Counted from the first letter of the stretch, positions 1 through 10,639 are shown. The stretch: DNA of 64,000 nucleotides from Strigamia acuminata (GCA_949358305.1 OX442314.1:59467369-59531368), one strand, 5' to 3'. Translations and numbers: made by a program. Notes: a model not told the origin generated them from the sequence alone.

Positions 1-322
1 CGACCCTCAGTAGCCACTCATTGAGGCTGCACTATGGAATCCGCCATAGCACTGAGCGTCACTGTGGTGAATGGGAAGGAGTGCAGAGTCCACGCAGTTG
101 GGACACGTCTTGTCTCTTTGATAACTACAGTCCTTCTTGACTCTCTACATACGACCGTCCTGGTCGGTGTCCGCAAGCTCTCTCTCTGCCTTTCCTCCCT
201 ACAACCACTGTGCTTCCTCCTCTCCCAGGCTAGGTCACTTCACCCAATGAGGGGGTGACCTTGGGGCCGTAAGGTGGTGTGTGGCAGTGACGTAGGTCAC
301 CCTGGGTGGCTTGACAGTCACA
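1..322 (+). repeat. LTR-like fragment, truncated by window edge
   Basis: The sequence ends in GTCACA at 317-322, after a distinctive stretch (about 245-300) containing GGGGTGACCTTGGGGCCG and a GGTGTGTGG tail. The same stretch recurs near 2885-2954 on this strand and, reverse complemented, near 17814-17905 and 38273-38370. This recurrence and the TGTGAC...GTCACA style of ends indicate LTRs of one family. The 5' end lies outside the window. No protein-coding content is evident. Confidence 0.55.
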
Positions 323-379
323 ATGAAGCATGTCAATAATAAGCAAATTTGACTTATAATAATCTACTTATTTTCATGA

Positions 380-866
380 TTTTTGCAAGTTTTTGTAAAA
401 AACATAGTTTTTTCACGATTTTTACCTTTTTTTTTACGATTTGCACTTAGTTCTTCACAATTTTTACCCAGTTTGTCACAATTTATACCTTTTTTACCCT
501 GTTTTTACCCTGTTTTTCATGATTTTTACCCTGTTTTTCACGATTTTTACTGTTTGTTTACGATTTTTACCCTATTTTTCACGATTTTAACCCTGTTTTT
601 CACTATTTGTACTTAGTTTTTCACGATTTTATTCAGTTTTTTTCGATTTTTATCCAGTTTTTCACGATTTTTATCCAGTTTTTCACGATTTTTATCCAGT
701 TTTTCACGATTTTTATCCTGTTTTTCACAATTTTTATCCAGTTTTTCACGATTTTTATCCAGTTTATCACGATTTTTATCCTGATTTTCACGATTTTTAT
801 CCTGTTTTTCACGATTTTTCAAGATTTTTATCCCGTTTTTCATGATTTTTACCTAGTTTTTAATGA
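380..866. repeat. 21-bp minisatellite
   Basis: A T-rich unit of about 21 bp, of the form CAGTTTTTCACGATTTTTAT, is repeated more than twenty times. It degenerates toward the left, where CCTG replaces CCAG. Because the unit is a multiple of three, long stop-free frames encode a 7-residue repeat on either strand. These are a by-product of the repeat rather than genes. Confidence 0.9.
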
Positions 867-888
867 TTTATTTTACCCATTTTGCAAC

Positions 889-1734
889 GACAACAAAAAA
901 CAATATATTATGAATTTTAATTTACAGATCTATTTTTACGCAAATATGGCGAGAAAAATATGCAGAGTGGGTCAACAAACACTATTTCGACCATTTGAAC
1001 GAATCCAACAACGTCGAAAAAGAAAAATGCGACACCTCATTGGCAGTGTGTTGGCAGAGCAATCGGAGATACCAGCATTCATCAAATCTATGAAGAACAT
1101 TTCAAAAAAGAAAAAAAAAATGTCTAATCTATTTTTCACATTGCTCATTGTGAATTTGGTGGTGTGTTTTTTCCAAACTGGAGAGCGAATTTGGTATTAC
1201 TCGACCGAACCAACAGCAGTTGATGCGTATTTAATTGAAACCAGACACGGCAATTTTCCAAATGTTTATCTTTACTCAAAAACAACGCAAGAATATCAAA
1301 ATTTCAAGGCTAAAAAGATCAGCATAAACTCACTTAAACACGAATGTCGGGGATTGCGCGATCTGCATGGGGATCCCGATTTATTTGGAAGTAGTAAGAG
1401 ATTTTCTATAAAAACGATTCTAAAATATTTGCGTGTAACTAAATACATCACTGATGCATATTTTTCCATTGCTCCATTCTTTTGACACATATGTAAATAA
1501 GCAAATGTCTTTGCAGGAAAAATCTCTCATCAATCTTACAATTCAAAACCTCCTAAATCTTGCACAGCCAGTTGCTCAAGTTTCAAGCCGTAAGTTACAA
1601 ACTTAAAAAGAAATACAGACACGTTTATTACTTTAAAGTTCCTTTCTGTCTAGCAATGCAACTTCAATGTGGAAATGTTAATTACAAGATGGTCATCAAA
1701 CTAAAATTTCCTGATCAGTGTTGGCTTATTGAGG
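889..1734 (+). pseudogene. Possible remnant of a spliced gene, unidentified
   Basis: Non-repetitive sequence downstream of the minisatellite has gene-like pieces. An acceptor-like TTTACAG precedes 929. A stop-free stretch follows with a hydrophobic segment near 1130-1170 and a mixed-polarity stretch up to about 1390. A short exon-like block (1516-1589) lies between TTTGCAG and GTAAGT, and another (1655-1734) begins after TCTAG. The first block is open in more than one frame and no choice of donors gives a clean join to the others, so it is probably decayed. I recognise no domain. Confidence 0.2.
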
Positions 1735-2136
1735 CAAGTGTTGTGTTTTTTTTGTCAAATTTACAAAAATATTTTTGCCTATCTCATCATATATATTGAA
1801 ACTAAAATCAAATTATTTTACAGATTAACAGAATTGCTTTTATAAACCTTATATTTTAAAAGCAATTTCAATTTATTTTAGTTCATGAGACGAAATGGTT
1901 ATTAGTTTAGTATTGTTAGAACAATTTCTTACCAAAGAAGGAAAAGTTGTGATGGCAACTGGAAATAATTGTTATTTTTAAATCCGATTAAAAATGTTCT
2001 ATTTCATCTTAAAATTTAAAACAATTCATACATTTTGCCTATCTCATCGAAAATTGATACTCCGTATTACAATTTGCACATTAACAGAATTGCTTATACA
2101 GGGTGCGCCAGAGAAACCTGATGATTGTGAAAATGT

Positions 2137-2283
2137 AATTACCGTATACAGTATCTTCCAATTGCACCCCCTGCGCAATTTGCAAAAATAATATTCTCTC
2201 CGCGCGCGATTGGAGGTCCGTGCGCAATTGGAAGTCCTCGCGCCATTAGAGTCCCACGGATAATTGGAAGATATACGGTACTC
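2137..2283. mobile_element. Small inverted-repeat (MITE-like) element
   Basis: Outer arms are inverted copies of one another: ACCGTATACAGTATCTTCCA near 2141 and the complement of GGAAGATATACGGTAC near 2264-2280. About 100 bp between them is GC-rich and contains three variants of a short GCGCAATTGGAAG-like motif. It is non-coding. The family cannot be assigned and no clear target duplication was found. Confidence 0.45.
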
Positions 2284-2489
2284 TGTAACTCATTAACATT
2301 TTTATTTGAAACTAAAATCATTGTACAGAGTTTGAAATGCCATTTTTATGTCTGGAAAATAATATCAGTCACGACGAGACGCAGGAGTGTGAAATCCACA
2401 AGTGTAAATTCTTTTAAGTTATTACTTGACCTAAATAATGTTTTTTTTGCCAATTAAATGCACCTCTCTTTAACTTTGTTTCAAACGAT

Positions 2490-2954
2490 TGTGACGAGGC
2501 AGTTTTCTCTATGGCAACCTGGGGATTGGATACCATGGGTGGGACGGCTTTTCACGTAATAATAGACTCCGGATTGTTGGTATGCAACACCAACAACAAC
2601 CGACTCGTCACACACATGGCATAAGCTCCACGGGTGACGTGGTCGGTGACACTTAGCATTCAGCTGTAGTACTCACCTACAGCCCATGCAGCCGCTCCAG
2701 CAGGCTGCAACAGGCTCCCGGCCATGTCACTGAGCGTCACAGTGGTGAATGAGAAGAGAGCGAGTGTCCTTGCTATCCAGGACCTCACCAACACACGTCA
2801 TCACTCTGTGCTGCCACGACTCCCTCTCTTCTCACCACATCACTCAGCTCCCTCCTTCCCTCTGGGTCAGTCTACCCCGCAAAGGGGATGACCTTAGGGC
2901 CAGTGAGCAGTGTGTGGAGTAATGTGGGTCACCTTGAGTGGCCAGACGGTCACA
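2490..2954 (+). repeat. Solo LTR-like element
   Basis: The segment begins TGTGACGAGG and ends CGGTCACA, a TG...CA structure of about 465 bp. Its last 90 bp resemble the LTR-like fragment at the window's left edge, including the GGGGATGACCTTAGGGCCAG and GTGTGTGG motifs. The flanking tetranucleotides (CGAT and CAAT) are similar but not identical, so a target duplication is only weakly supported. The next 390 bp up to the BEL/Pao element hold no gene; they include a TACAGGGTGTCCCAAAAGT motif at about 3254, of a kind often seen at transposon ends. Confidence 0.55.
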
Positions 2955-3344
2955 CAATTACAACACGCAGAATTATTTACTATGTGTCGTAACACTATTT
3001 TTTTTTGTAAAAAAGACAATTTATCATTACACATGGTGAATAGGCTGCTAGACATGTGTCATATGAAACTGGTGTCCCCCATCTCAAACCCCCCCAATAA
3101 AACTATTGCATTGCCCTAATGATTGTTTTCCCTAATAAAAAATTCTCCCCCAACAAATTTACCCCAGTTAGTAGGAAATGTACACCAAAAATACCTTAAT
3201 GTTATGTCACTTCAATGTTATATTGTATACAGTATTTCCTCTACTAAGCGTATACAGGGTGTCCCAAAAGTCTGAACCTCCCCAAGTAATTTCCAAAATA
3301 CTTGAGATATCAGAAAACTGAAAAAAAAACTCATATAGGAAATC

Positions 3345-3625
3345 TGTGGAAACTGGAGTTCCTGTAGAAGCCAACATTTAGGGGGAATTGGAGGTGGCGC
3401 CATGTTTGGCCACCAGAGGGTCACTTCGGTGACCCACTCTGTATTGGGACATTTTATTGATGGATTAAGGGGGGGGAATAGAACATTTACCTATTTCCTG
3501 TTTTGAATAAATTAAACACTGTTCAAATGTAAATCCGTGTGTACGCATGCTTTATTTGTCATCCACAAGATTCAGCCAAATTCAACAATCATCGAGATTT
3601 CAAAGTAACTTTTATTTGTTCAACA
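3345..3625 (+). repeat. 5' LTR of BEL/Pao element
   Basis: It begins TGTGGAAACTGG and matches 8915-9194 with scattered substitutions and small indels. The shared part includes a GGCGCCATGTTTGGCCACCA block and an AATAAATTAAA-type polyadenylation region. The homology stops near 3625, before the primer-binding-like site at about 3653. Confidence 0.85.
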
Positions 3626-3707
3626 TAACTATTCGAATTGCATCCGCAACATTGGTGCCGAACACCCGAGACCTTTTAAAAGAAAAAACCAAGGAAAATC
3701 GATCGCA

Positions 3708-5345
3708 ATGGCAGATTTGGAGAAGAACCGAAGACAAAGGGAAGCCGCGAGGACTAACATTCGAAACATTTTCAGCACGATGAAGAACGAGCTGAAGCAA
3801 GATCCGGTAAATGAAGTAAAGCTTTTGTGCATACAAGCACAGTTACTTTTAAAGGGACCGAAGATCGAGAAATTGGACATTTTGGTGGCCGACGGAATCA
3901 CCGACATTGACAAAGTTACGGACAACACGATTGGAGCCGAGGAGTTCCAAGACGAATTGGTAGCAGCAAAAATCACGCTGGAAATGGCGCTGAAGGAAAT
4001 CGCCCAACTGAAAACGCAAGTACTGAATCCAAACTTACCACTTATTAATCCCGTTATCGTTAATACGCCGATCGGAGGCCAACAATGCACAAGCATGAAA
4101 TTGCCGAAGCTGGAGATTGCCAAATTTAAGGGAACACCCGAAACGTGGACTCAGTTCTGGGGGGACTTCCAGTTGAGCGTGCATAATAACACTTCGCTTC
4201 CCAAAACGGCGAAATTCGTGTATTTACGGTCGTTGGTCGAAGGACTGGCCGCCAATGCAATAAGTGGACTCACGGTAACGGATGAGAATTACGACAGCGC
4301 GGTCGTTTTGTTGGCAAGTAGATTTGGTAAACCGGACTTGATTATAAATGCACACATGCAAAAATTCCTCGAGGTGAAGCCCGTGAAAAATGCAGACGAT
4401 GTTGTTGCACTTCGAGAACTTTATGATTATTGCGACCTTCACATAACAAGTTTAGGAAATTTGGGAGTGGGTGCATCAACGTTTGGGGCACTTTTGGGCC
4501 CAATCTTAACTCGTGCGACACCCGATTCGATGCAACACGACTTTTCCAGATCCAGAGGCGAATTATCATGGACAATGACAGATTTTCTGAAGTTTTTTCG
4601 ATTCGAAATCGAGATGCGCGAGAGGACAAAGGCGATGAGTGAGAAAAACAACTTGATCGAGAAGAAAGAAGCAACTACGAAAAAACAAGAGGAGGTAACT
4701 AAGAAAATGAATACAAAAACTAATCCACTTGGTTCTGCCGCAGCGTTGGCAGCAATTACGTACAAATGCACGTTTTGCCAAAAAGAAGAACACACAAGTC
4801 CAGACTGTCCGCTGACAGTGGCCGAACGTAAAACTGCGTGCATGAAGTCCCGAAGGTGTTATTGTTGTCTCAAGGAAGGACACATCGCGTACAAGTGCAA
4901 AACCCGATTTCGATGCAAGAAATGCGACAAAAATCATCACACTTACCTGTGCGACGCTGAAGAGAAAAAACCAATTGAAACGCTGACTTCCTTCGCCGTT
5001 TTGGAGCAGGAACAACCGGTATCCGTGATGTTTTTGCAAGTACTCGTTGTAGATGCGTGCGGACAATCACAAAAGCGTAAAGTACAGTGTTTTTTGGATG
5101 GCGGATCGCAGAAGACATTTATTACGGAGAAGTTATCTCGAGAACTTAACTTGGAGAGAGTTGGCGAGCAAGATATTGCAATGTTAACTTTTGGAGCGAC
5201 CGAGCCAACAATTGCGAAGAGAAATCGAGTGAAACTGTTAATGAATAATTGCGATAATGTTGCCTTTAATTTAGAAGTCGAAGCACTAGAAACTCCGTGG
5301 ATCACGCCAGCGTTGACCAGCGCCAGACTGACCAGAGAATACTGA
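3708..5345 (+). CDS. gag: BEL/Pao Gag-protease
   Basis: This 545-codon frame opens with an ATG about 55 bp after the primer-site-like sequence. The N-terminal third is helical and charged. Residues ~130-310 match the DUF1759-type Gag core of BEL/Pao elements (KLPKLEIAKFKG...W..FW..F). Residues ~345-425 hold three cysteine/histidine clusters (CTFCQKEEHTSPDC, CYCCLKEGHIAYKC, CKKCDKNHHTYLC), i.e. nucleic-acid-binding knuckles. From ~455 a DUF1758-type aspartic protease begins, with DGGS at residue 464. The frame stops at 5345 and overlaps the next frame by 49 bases. It is unclear whether that is a natural -1 junction or decay; I favour decay because another shift occurs downstream. Confidence 0.88.
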   Translation: MADLEKNRRQREAARTNIRNIFSTMKNELKQDPVNEVKLLCIQAQLLLKGPKIEKLDILVADGITDIDKVTDNTIGAEEFQDELVAAKITLEMALKEIAQLKTQVLNPNLPLINPVIVNTPIGGQQCTSMKLPKLEIAKFKGTPETWTQFWGDFQLSVHNNTSLPKTAKFVYLRSLVEGLAANAISGLTVTDENYDSAVVLLASRFGKPDLIINAHMQKFLEVKPVKNADDVVALRELYDYCDLHITSLGNLGVGASTFGALLGPILTRATPDSMQHDFSRSRGELSWTMTDFLKFFRFEIEMRERTKAMSEKNNLIEKKEATTKKQEEVTKKMNTKTNPLGSAAALAAITYKCTFCQKEEHTSPDCPLTVAERKTACMKSRRCYCCLKEGHIAYKCKTRFRCKKCDKNHHTYLCDAEEKKPIETLTSFAVLEQEQPVSVMFLQVLVVDACGQSQKRKVQCFLDGGSQKTFITEKLSRELNLERVGEQDIAMLTFGATEPTIAKRNRVKLLMNNCDNVAFNLEVEALETPWITPALTSARLTREY

Positions 5346-8300
5346 ACGAACTAAAGAAACACAACATCAAATTGGCGAGCAACGGCAATGTTCGAATGGA
5401 CGATGGAGTTTCAATTTTGATCGGAGTAGACAATTTTTGGAAAGTAACCACCGAAAAACAACACCGACTTGGAGAAAATTTAATGACAATTGAGACGATT
5501 TTCGGTTGGACGTTACACGGCTCATCTGGGGAGAATAAAGAGACAGTATCGGCACTCGTGCGGGTAAATAAAATCCTTGTAATTGACAATACTAATGAGC
5601 TTTTGGAGAAATTTTGGAGTTTGGAGGCAATCGGTATTAAACACGAAACCGTGGACCAAAACGAACACGAGGAACAAACGTTGAGGCGATTCAAGGAAAG
5701 CATCGAGTGGGTGAAAGATCACTACGAAGTCGAACTGCCGTGGAAATTGAACGCAAAAGAACTGGACGACAACCGACAACCAGCATTGAAGAGATTTTGG
5801 AGTTTGGTCAACCGATTTAGGAAAAATCCTAAACTCTACCTACAGTACAAAGAAGTGATCGCGGAACAACTTAGAACGGTAATTGTCGAAGAAGTACCAC
5901 AGGAAAATGAAGAAAATAACCCAATTTATTATATTCCACACAGACTTGTGATCGACGAGACAAGAGCAACGACCAAACTCAGAATTGTGTATGACGCATC
6001 CTCACACGCGAAAGGATGCTTCTCGTTGAACGATTGTTTATACAAAGGACCGAATTTACTGCCGAAATTACTAAACGTGATTCTTAAATTTAGAACAGGA
6101 ATCATCGCAGCCATCGCGGATATTGAAAAAGCCTTCCATCGCATCCATTTGAAGAAAAAGGAACGCGACGTCATGAGATTTCTTTGGCTCGAGGAAAACT
6201 GGAATGGAACCGAACCGGCGAAGATAAGAGAACTCAGACAAACCCGAGTACCGTTTGGCACATCTCCCAGCCCTTTTCTCTTCTCGGCCACCATCGATCA
6301 TCATGTTGAGGACTTTAAGGAAGAATATCCAGAAACGTGCAAGCGATTGGAGGACAAGCGGTATGTAGACGACCTCGTTTTAAGTATAAACAATTTAAAA
6401 ACTGCTATAAAACTGTACCGTGAAAGTTGTGAAATTCTGAGGAAAGCGGATATGAGACTGACTAAGTGGAAGACTAATTGTAAAGAGCTGAGAAAAATAA
6501 TTGTAACTGATGACCCGACTTGTGAAGAATCACTCTCCCAACAAGAGACTAAAGTTTTGAGGGTGGGGTGGAACACAAGAATCGATGAATTAAGTTTAGA
6601 CATTGCGGAATTAATTAACGGGGTCGAATTAACTAAATACACAAAACAATCAATTATTAGAACAACAGCTATGATTTTTGACCCATTGGGATTTGCTCAT
6701 CCCTTTGTGGTCACAGCTAAGATTTTATTCCAGGAATTATGGAAACTTGGGGTTGGTTGGGACAAGAAAATCCCAGAATATGTGAAAAAAACTTGGGAAG
6801 AATGGTGTGCTCAAATACCATATCTGAATGATTTAAAAATTCCACGAAATTTATTAAACTGGGGAGGAATTGATGTAAAGAAAGAGATTCACATCTTCTG
6901 CGACGCCAGTCCTCGGGCATACGGCGTGGTAGCTTATGCTCGAGTCCTGGACTCGAATACAAGTGCAATTAACATTTCCTTTATCGTTTCTAAATGCAGA
7001 GTAGCACCACTAAAGGAACTAACCCTTCCTAAATTAGAACTGATGGGAGCATTGCTGGCAGCCCGACTTATGCCGACGCTGCAGTCGACAATCGGATACG
7101 ACAATGTAACAATTTGGACCGACTCGAAAATAGTGCTACATTGGCTGCGAGAAACGAAGAATCGTCCAGTCACATTTGTCTTCAATCGTGTAAAAGAGAT
7201 CGGGGAGACAGTAAACACCAGCTGTTGGCGCCACTGCCCGGGCAAGGAGAATCCGGCAGACCTACTAACACAGGGCGTAACGGTACAAGAACTAACAAAT
7301 AGTGATTTTTGGCAGAAAGGACCGCAGTGGTTGAGTGGCAACGATTCGAATTGGCCAACTGAAACGGACATTATGAAAACAACGGATACAAGCGAAGAAG
7401 TCCAAGTGAACGCGATAAGTGAACAAATTCAGATGATTGACTACACACGATTCAGTCGATGGTCGAAATTAAAGAAAACGACTGCGTGGGTATTACGGTT
7501 TGTTAAAAACTTGCGAATTGAAGATAAAATCACGGGAGAATTGAGCAGAGACGAGATTGAGAAAGGAGAGAGATACTGGATAAAATATTTGCAAAACTTT
7601 TATTTTCATCGAGAACTAAAGTGTCTACAGAAAGGAGAACTCGTAGAGAAAACCTCACCGCTGTTACAGTTTTCCTCGACAATAGACGAGAACGAATTGA
7701 TGCGTGCAACACACAGATGGGCGCTGGCAGAAATTGAACGCGACATCCGAGAGCCATACATATTATTGTGTAACAATTATATAACAAATTTGATTATTAC
7801 AGAAGAGCACGAACGAACACTGCACGGGGGACTGGCAGACACGCTCAGCAGTTTTCGCGAACGATTTTGGATCCCACGAACCAGGAAAACAATCAAGGCG
7901 GTACTGAGTAAATGCGTACTCTGCCGAAAAATGCAGGGACGATTGGCAAAAGAGCGATGGGGACTGATGCCACTCGACCGCATAACACCGAGTGCACCAT
8001 TCGAGACAAGTGGCGTGGACTTTGCAGGACCACTGTATTCCAATCAAGGTGAAAAACTTTATATCGCATTATTTACGTGCGCGGTCACAAGAGCCGTACA
8101 CTTGGAGATACTTTCGAATTTGTCAACGGATCGATTTGTGGATACGTTTAAGCGCTTTGTGGGAAGAAGAGGAATACTAACAACCATATATTCAGACAAC
8201 GCCAAAACTTTCAACAGAGCTGATCGCGAGTTGAATGTATTTTTGAACGAAGTATTAGTGAGTCGATTTCAAGAGTTTCTGAAAAATTACTTGGAAGTTC

Positions 8301-8476
8301 ATCGTCGAGACCGCACCGTGGTGGGGCGGTTTTTGGGAACGCATGGTGCGGTCGGTAAAAATTGCTTTAAAGAAGACAATCGGGCGCACGTCTCTGAGCT
8401 ACGAAGGACTTTCGACTGTGTTAGTCGAAGTAGAGGCTGTGATAAACTCACGGCCATTAACATACGTCTACGATAG
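5297..8476 (+). CDS. pol: BEL/Pao reverse transcriptase-RNase H-integrase
   Basis: This 1059-codon frame carries the end of the protease region and then a BEL/Pao reverse transcriptase (YIPHRLVIDE, LRIVYDASS, ADIEKAFHRI, and YVDD at residues 356-359). A Pao-type RNase H region follows (FCDASPRAYG near residue 534, LPKLELMGALLAARL, WTDSKIVLHWL), then the integrase zinc-binding region (LHGG, CVLC) and core (GVDFAGPL, YSDNAKTF). Near 8280 the conserved integrase sequence leaves this frame and continues in the frame of the next feature, so the last ~65 residues here are off-frame. The first ATG is probably not a natural start. Confidence 0.88.
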   Translation: MDHASVDQRQTDQRILNELKKHNIKLASNGNVRMDDGVSILIGVDNFWKVTTEKQHRLGENLMTIETIFGWTLHGSSGENKETVSALVRVNKILVIDNTNELLEKFWSLEAIGIKHETVDQNEHEEQTLRRFKESIEWVKDHYEVELPWKLNAKELDDNRQPALKRFWSLVNRFRKNPKLYLQYKEVIAEQLRTVIVEEVPQENEENNPIYYIPHRLVIDETRATTKLRIVYDASSHAKGCFSLNDCLYKGPNLLPKLLNVILKFRTGIIAAIADIEKAFHRIHLKKKERDVMRFLWLEENWNGTEPAKIRELRQTRVPFGTSPSPFLFSATIDHHVEDFKEEYPETCKRLEDKRYVDDLVLSINNLKTAIKLYRESCEILRKADMRLTKWKTNCKELRKIIVTDDPTCEESLSQQETKVLRVGWNTRIDELSLDIAELINGVELTKYTKQSIIRTTAMIFDPLGFAHPFVVTAKILFQELWKLGVGWDKKIPEYVKKTWEEWCAQIPYLNDLKIPRNLLNWGGIDVKKEIHIFCDASPRAYGVVAYARVLDSNTSAINISFIVSKCRVAPLKELTLPKLELMGALLAARLMPTLQSTIGYDNVTIWTDSKIVLHWLRETKNRPVTFVFNRVKEIGETVNTSCWRHCPGKENPADLLTQGVTVQELTNSDFWQKGPQWLSGNDSNWPTETDIMKTTDTSEEVQVNAISEQIQMIDYTRFSRWSKLKKTTAWVLRFVKNLRIEDKITGELSRDEIEKGERYWIKYLQNFYFHRELKCLQKGELVEKTSPLLQFSSTIDENELMRATHRWALAEIERDIREPYILLCNNYITNLIITEEHERTLHGGLADTLSSFRERFWIPRTRKTIKAVLSKCVLCRKMQGRLAKERWGLMPLDRITPSAPFETSGVDFAGPLYSNQGEKLYIALFTCAVTRAVHLEILSNLSTDRFVDTFKRFVGRRGILTTIYSDNAKTFNRADRELNVFLNEVLVSRFQEFLKNYLEVHRRDRTVVGRFLGTHGAVGKNCFKEDNRAHVSELRRTFDCVSRSRGCDKLTAINIRLR

Positions 8477-8951
8477 CCCAGCAGAGCCAGATCCACTCAC
8501 ACCCGCACATTTTCTTGTGGGAAAACGTCTAATCACTTTACCTAACGTTCCTAGCACTGTAGATCGACCAAAAACACAGGCCCAGATTTTACGAATTTGG
8601 AAACAACGCCAGACGATTGTTGCCCATTTCTGGAGAAGATGGACGCATGAGTACCTCGTCGAGTTACGCCAACAAAGGGGAAATTCGAGCACCGCGAAGT
8701 TTAGAGTGGGCGACTTGGCTTTAATCGAGGACCAGAACCAGCCAAGACTTACCTGGAAAATTGGGAGAATCACCGACGTGAAAGTCGGTCGCGACGGATT
8801 AATTCGATCTTGTGAATTACAGCTTCCAAACCGAACAAAGTTTCGCCGACCGATACAAAGACTTTGCCCCTTGGAGATAGAAAACGAATTGGAACGTCCC
8901 CGGGAGGGGGGGACTGTGGAAACTGAAGTTCCTGTAGAAGCCAACATTTAG
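8283..8951 (+). pseudogene. BEL/Pao integrase C-terminal part, shifted frame
   Basis: The integrase core resumes in this frame from about 8283, including the region with the catalytic glutamate (GGFWERMVRSVK at about 8322-8357) and the INSRPLTY and LTPAHFL motifs. A DUF5641-like C-terminal domain follows (FRVGDLALIED, WKIGRI, RPIQRLCPLE). The first in-frame ATG is at 8343, but homology starts upstream, so the separation comes from a single indel near 8280. The frame runs 37 bases into the 3' LTR before stopping, which is usual for such elements. Confidence 0.85.
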
Positions 8952-9194
8952 GGGGAATTGGAGGTGGCGCCATGTTTGGCCACCAGAGGGTCACTTCGGT
9001 GACCCACTCTGTACTGGGACATTTTATTGAAGGATTAAGGGTGGGGAATAGAACATTTCTTATTTCCTGTTTTAAATAAAATTATTCACTGTCAAATGTA
9101 AATCCGTTTGAACGTGTGCTTTATTTGTCATCCACAAGAATCAGCCAAATTTCGGAAACATCGTGAATCCAAAGTAACTTTTATTTGTCCAATA
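8915..9194 (+). repeat. 3' LTR of BEL/Pao element
   Basis: It begins TGTGGAAACTGAAG directly after the polypurine tract and parallels 3345-3625. Recognisable homology ends 12 bp before the hAT-type element at 9207. Confidence 0.85.
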
Positions 9195-9206
9195 TTGTCT
9201 TAGGAG

Positions 9207-9992
9207 CAGTGTTGTGCGCGGTTCCGGTCCCGGACCGGCGATCCAGGACCGCCGGTCCGCGGTCCCGGACCGGGACCGGGACCGCGTTCCTTTTGCGGCA
9301 AGTACGGACCGGGACCGCGGTACTTTTAAAAGGCCGGTCCTGGACCGCGGACCGGGACCGCGTTCCTTTTAAAATTTTGTGGACCGCGGACCGCTTTTGC
9401 GGTACATCTCGCGGTCCACGAGAAAACACGAGATCGCGAGATATACCGCAAAATATCAGAATCTCGTCGTTTTCAAAATGCGTAGATAAAACGTTCACTG
9501 CCTAGCGCAAACGTCAAACACTAAGCAAACATTCAATCCTATTGAAATGAAATGACAATCGAGTGTAATAGCATTAAAAAACGTTTAAAAACTAATTAAA
9601 ACTGAAAAAATTATGAAAATTTATGAAAAATGCTATTACGCTCGATTGTCATTTCATTTCAATAGGATTGAATGTTTGCTTATGTGTGTTTGACGTTTGC
9701 GCTAGGCAGTGAACGTTTTACCTACGCATTTTGAAAACGACGAGATTCTAGTATATTGCGGTATATCTCGCGATCTCGTGTTTTCTCGTGGACCGCGAGA
9801 TGTAACGCAAAAACGCGGTCCCGGTCCTGGACCGGGACCGCGTTCCCGGTCCGCGGTACATGGTGGACCGCGGACCGAGACCGCGGTCCCGGTCCAGGGA
9901 CCGCGGACCGGGACCGCAGTTCTTTTTAGCTGCCGGAACAGGACCGCGGACCGCGACCGCGGTACCAGGACCGCGGACCGCGCACAACACTG
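9207..9992. mobile_element. Near-palindromic non-autonomous hAT element
   Basis: The element begins CAGTGTTGTGCGCGGT and ends with the exact reverse complement ACCGCGCACAACACTG. It is flanked by the 8-bp duplication CTTAGGAG (9199-9206 and 9993-10000), the hallmark of hAT transposition. The two halves are inverted copies of roughly 350-380 bp meeting near 9590-9640, so the whole element folds back. The outer ~200 bp of each arm is built of GGACCGCGG/GGTCCGCGG-type units and is far more GC-rich than its surroundings. It encodes no transposase; ORFs crossing it are repeat translations. Confidence 0.93.
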
Positions 9993-10014
9993 CTTAGGAG
10001 TTGCAAAAGCAACA

Positions 10015-10626
10015 AAAGGTTATTCTCCAGTATGAGTTAATAAATGTTTTTTTAAATTTCCTCTATCACTGCAGGAATAATCACACAAATGGCACTTGAA
10101 TGGTTTTTCTCCAGTATGAGTTAATAAATGTCTTTTTAGAGTTCCACTTTCAACGCTTCAATAATCACATGAATGGCACTTGAATGGTTTTTCTCCAATG
10201 TGGGTTAATAAATGTTTTTTTTAAATTTCCTCTATCACTGCAGGAATAATCACACAAATAGCACTCAAATGGTTTTTCTCCAGTATGGGTTAATAAATGT
10301 GTTTTTAGAGTTCCACTTTCAACGCTGCAATAATCACACAAATGGCACTTGAATGGTTTTTCTCCAGTATGTGCTAATAGATGTCTCTTTAAATTTCCAA
10401 TTTGACTGCTGGAATAATCACACAAATGGCACTCGAATGGTTTTTCTCGAGTATGAATTCTCATATGGACAATCATGTCATGTTTACGTTGAAAGGAAAG
10501 TGAACATGTTTGACATTGGAAAGGCTTTTCACCAGTGTGTTTGAGCACGTGTTGCCTCAACTGCGAATAATATGAACACGAATAGTCGCACAAATTGCAA
10601 CTGTATTTTTTAAGTGTTGTTTCCAT
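10015..10626 (-). pseudogene. C2H2 zinc-finger gene with decayed 3' end
   Basis: Read on the minus strand from the ATG at 10624-10626, the frame encodes four full C2H2 fingers joined by TGEKPF or TREKPF linkers, then a fifth. Such arrays bind DNA in the nucleus. A run of eight T (plus strand, near 10215) replaces the seven seen in the sister unit near 10037, and this shifts the frame inside finger five. In the shifted frame finger six has a stop where its sister has cysteine; finger seven follows. Fingers alternate between two near-identical types ([13 protein letters not shown] and [12 protein letters not shown]), showing recent internal duplication. A related, more damaged array lies at 60.7-61.9 kb. 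The first four fingers could still be translated. Confidence 0.8.
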
Positions 10627-10639
10627 TTTTGACTTTCAG

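Larger units (their letters stand above)
3345..9194 (+). mobile_element. BEL/Pao LTR retrotransposon, decaying
   Basis: Two direct repeats of about 280 bp beginning TGTGGAAACT flank a Gag-protease-RT-RNase H-integrase coding region in the BEL/Pao order. The repeats differ at several positions and the coding region is spread over three frames, so this is an older, probably inactive copy. A purine-rich tract (GGGAGGGGGGAC) lies immediately before the 3' LTR. A primer-binding-like TGGTGCCGAACACCCG occurs at about 3653, some 28 bp beyond the last LTR homology. That gap and the lack of a target duplication leave the inner LTR edge and the right end uncertain. Confidence 0.9.

Noticed and set aside
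607-843. Long ORFs with a 7-residue repeat on both strands
   Set aside because: They translate the 21-bp minisatellite; any frame without a stop in the unit stays open.
3629-4123. Minus-strand 164-codon ORF over BEL/Pao gag
   Set aside because: Antisense shadow; the plus-strand frame carries the recognisable Gag region.
9185-10035. ORFs of about 105 codons crossing the GC-rich fold-back element
   Set aside because: They mirror each other on the two strands and follow the GGACCGCGG units, so they are not genes.
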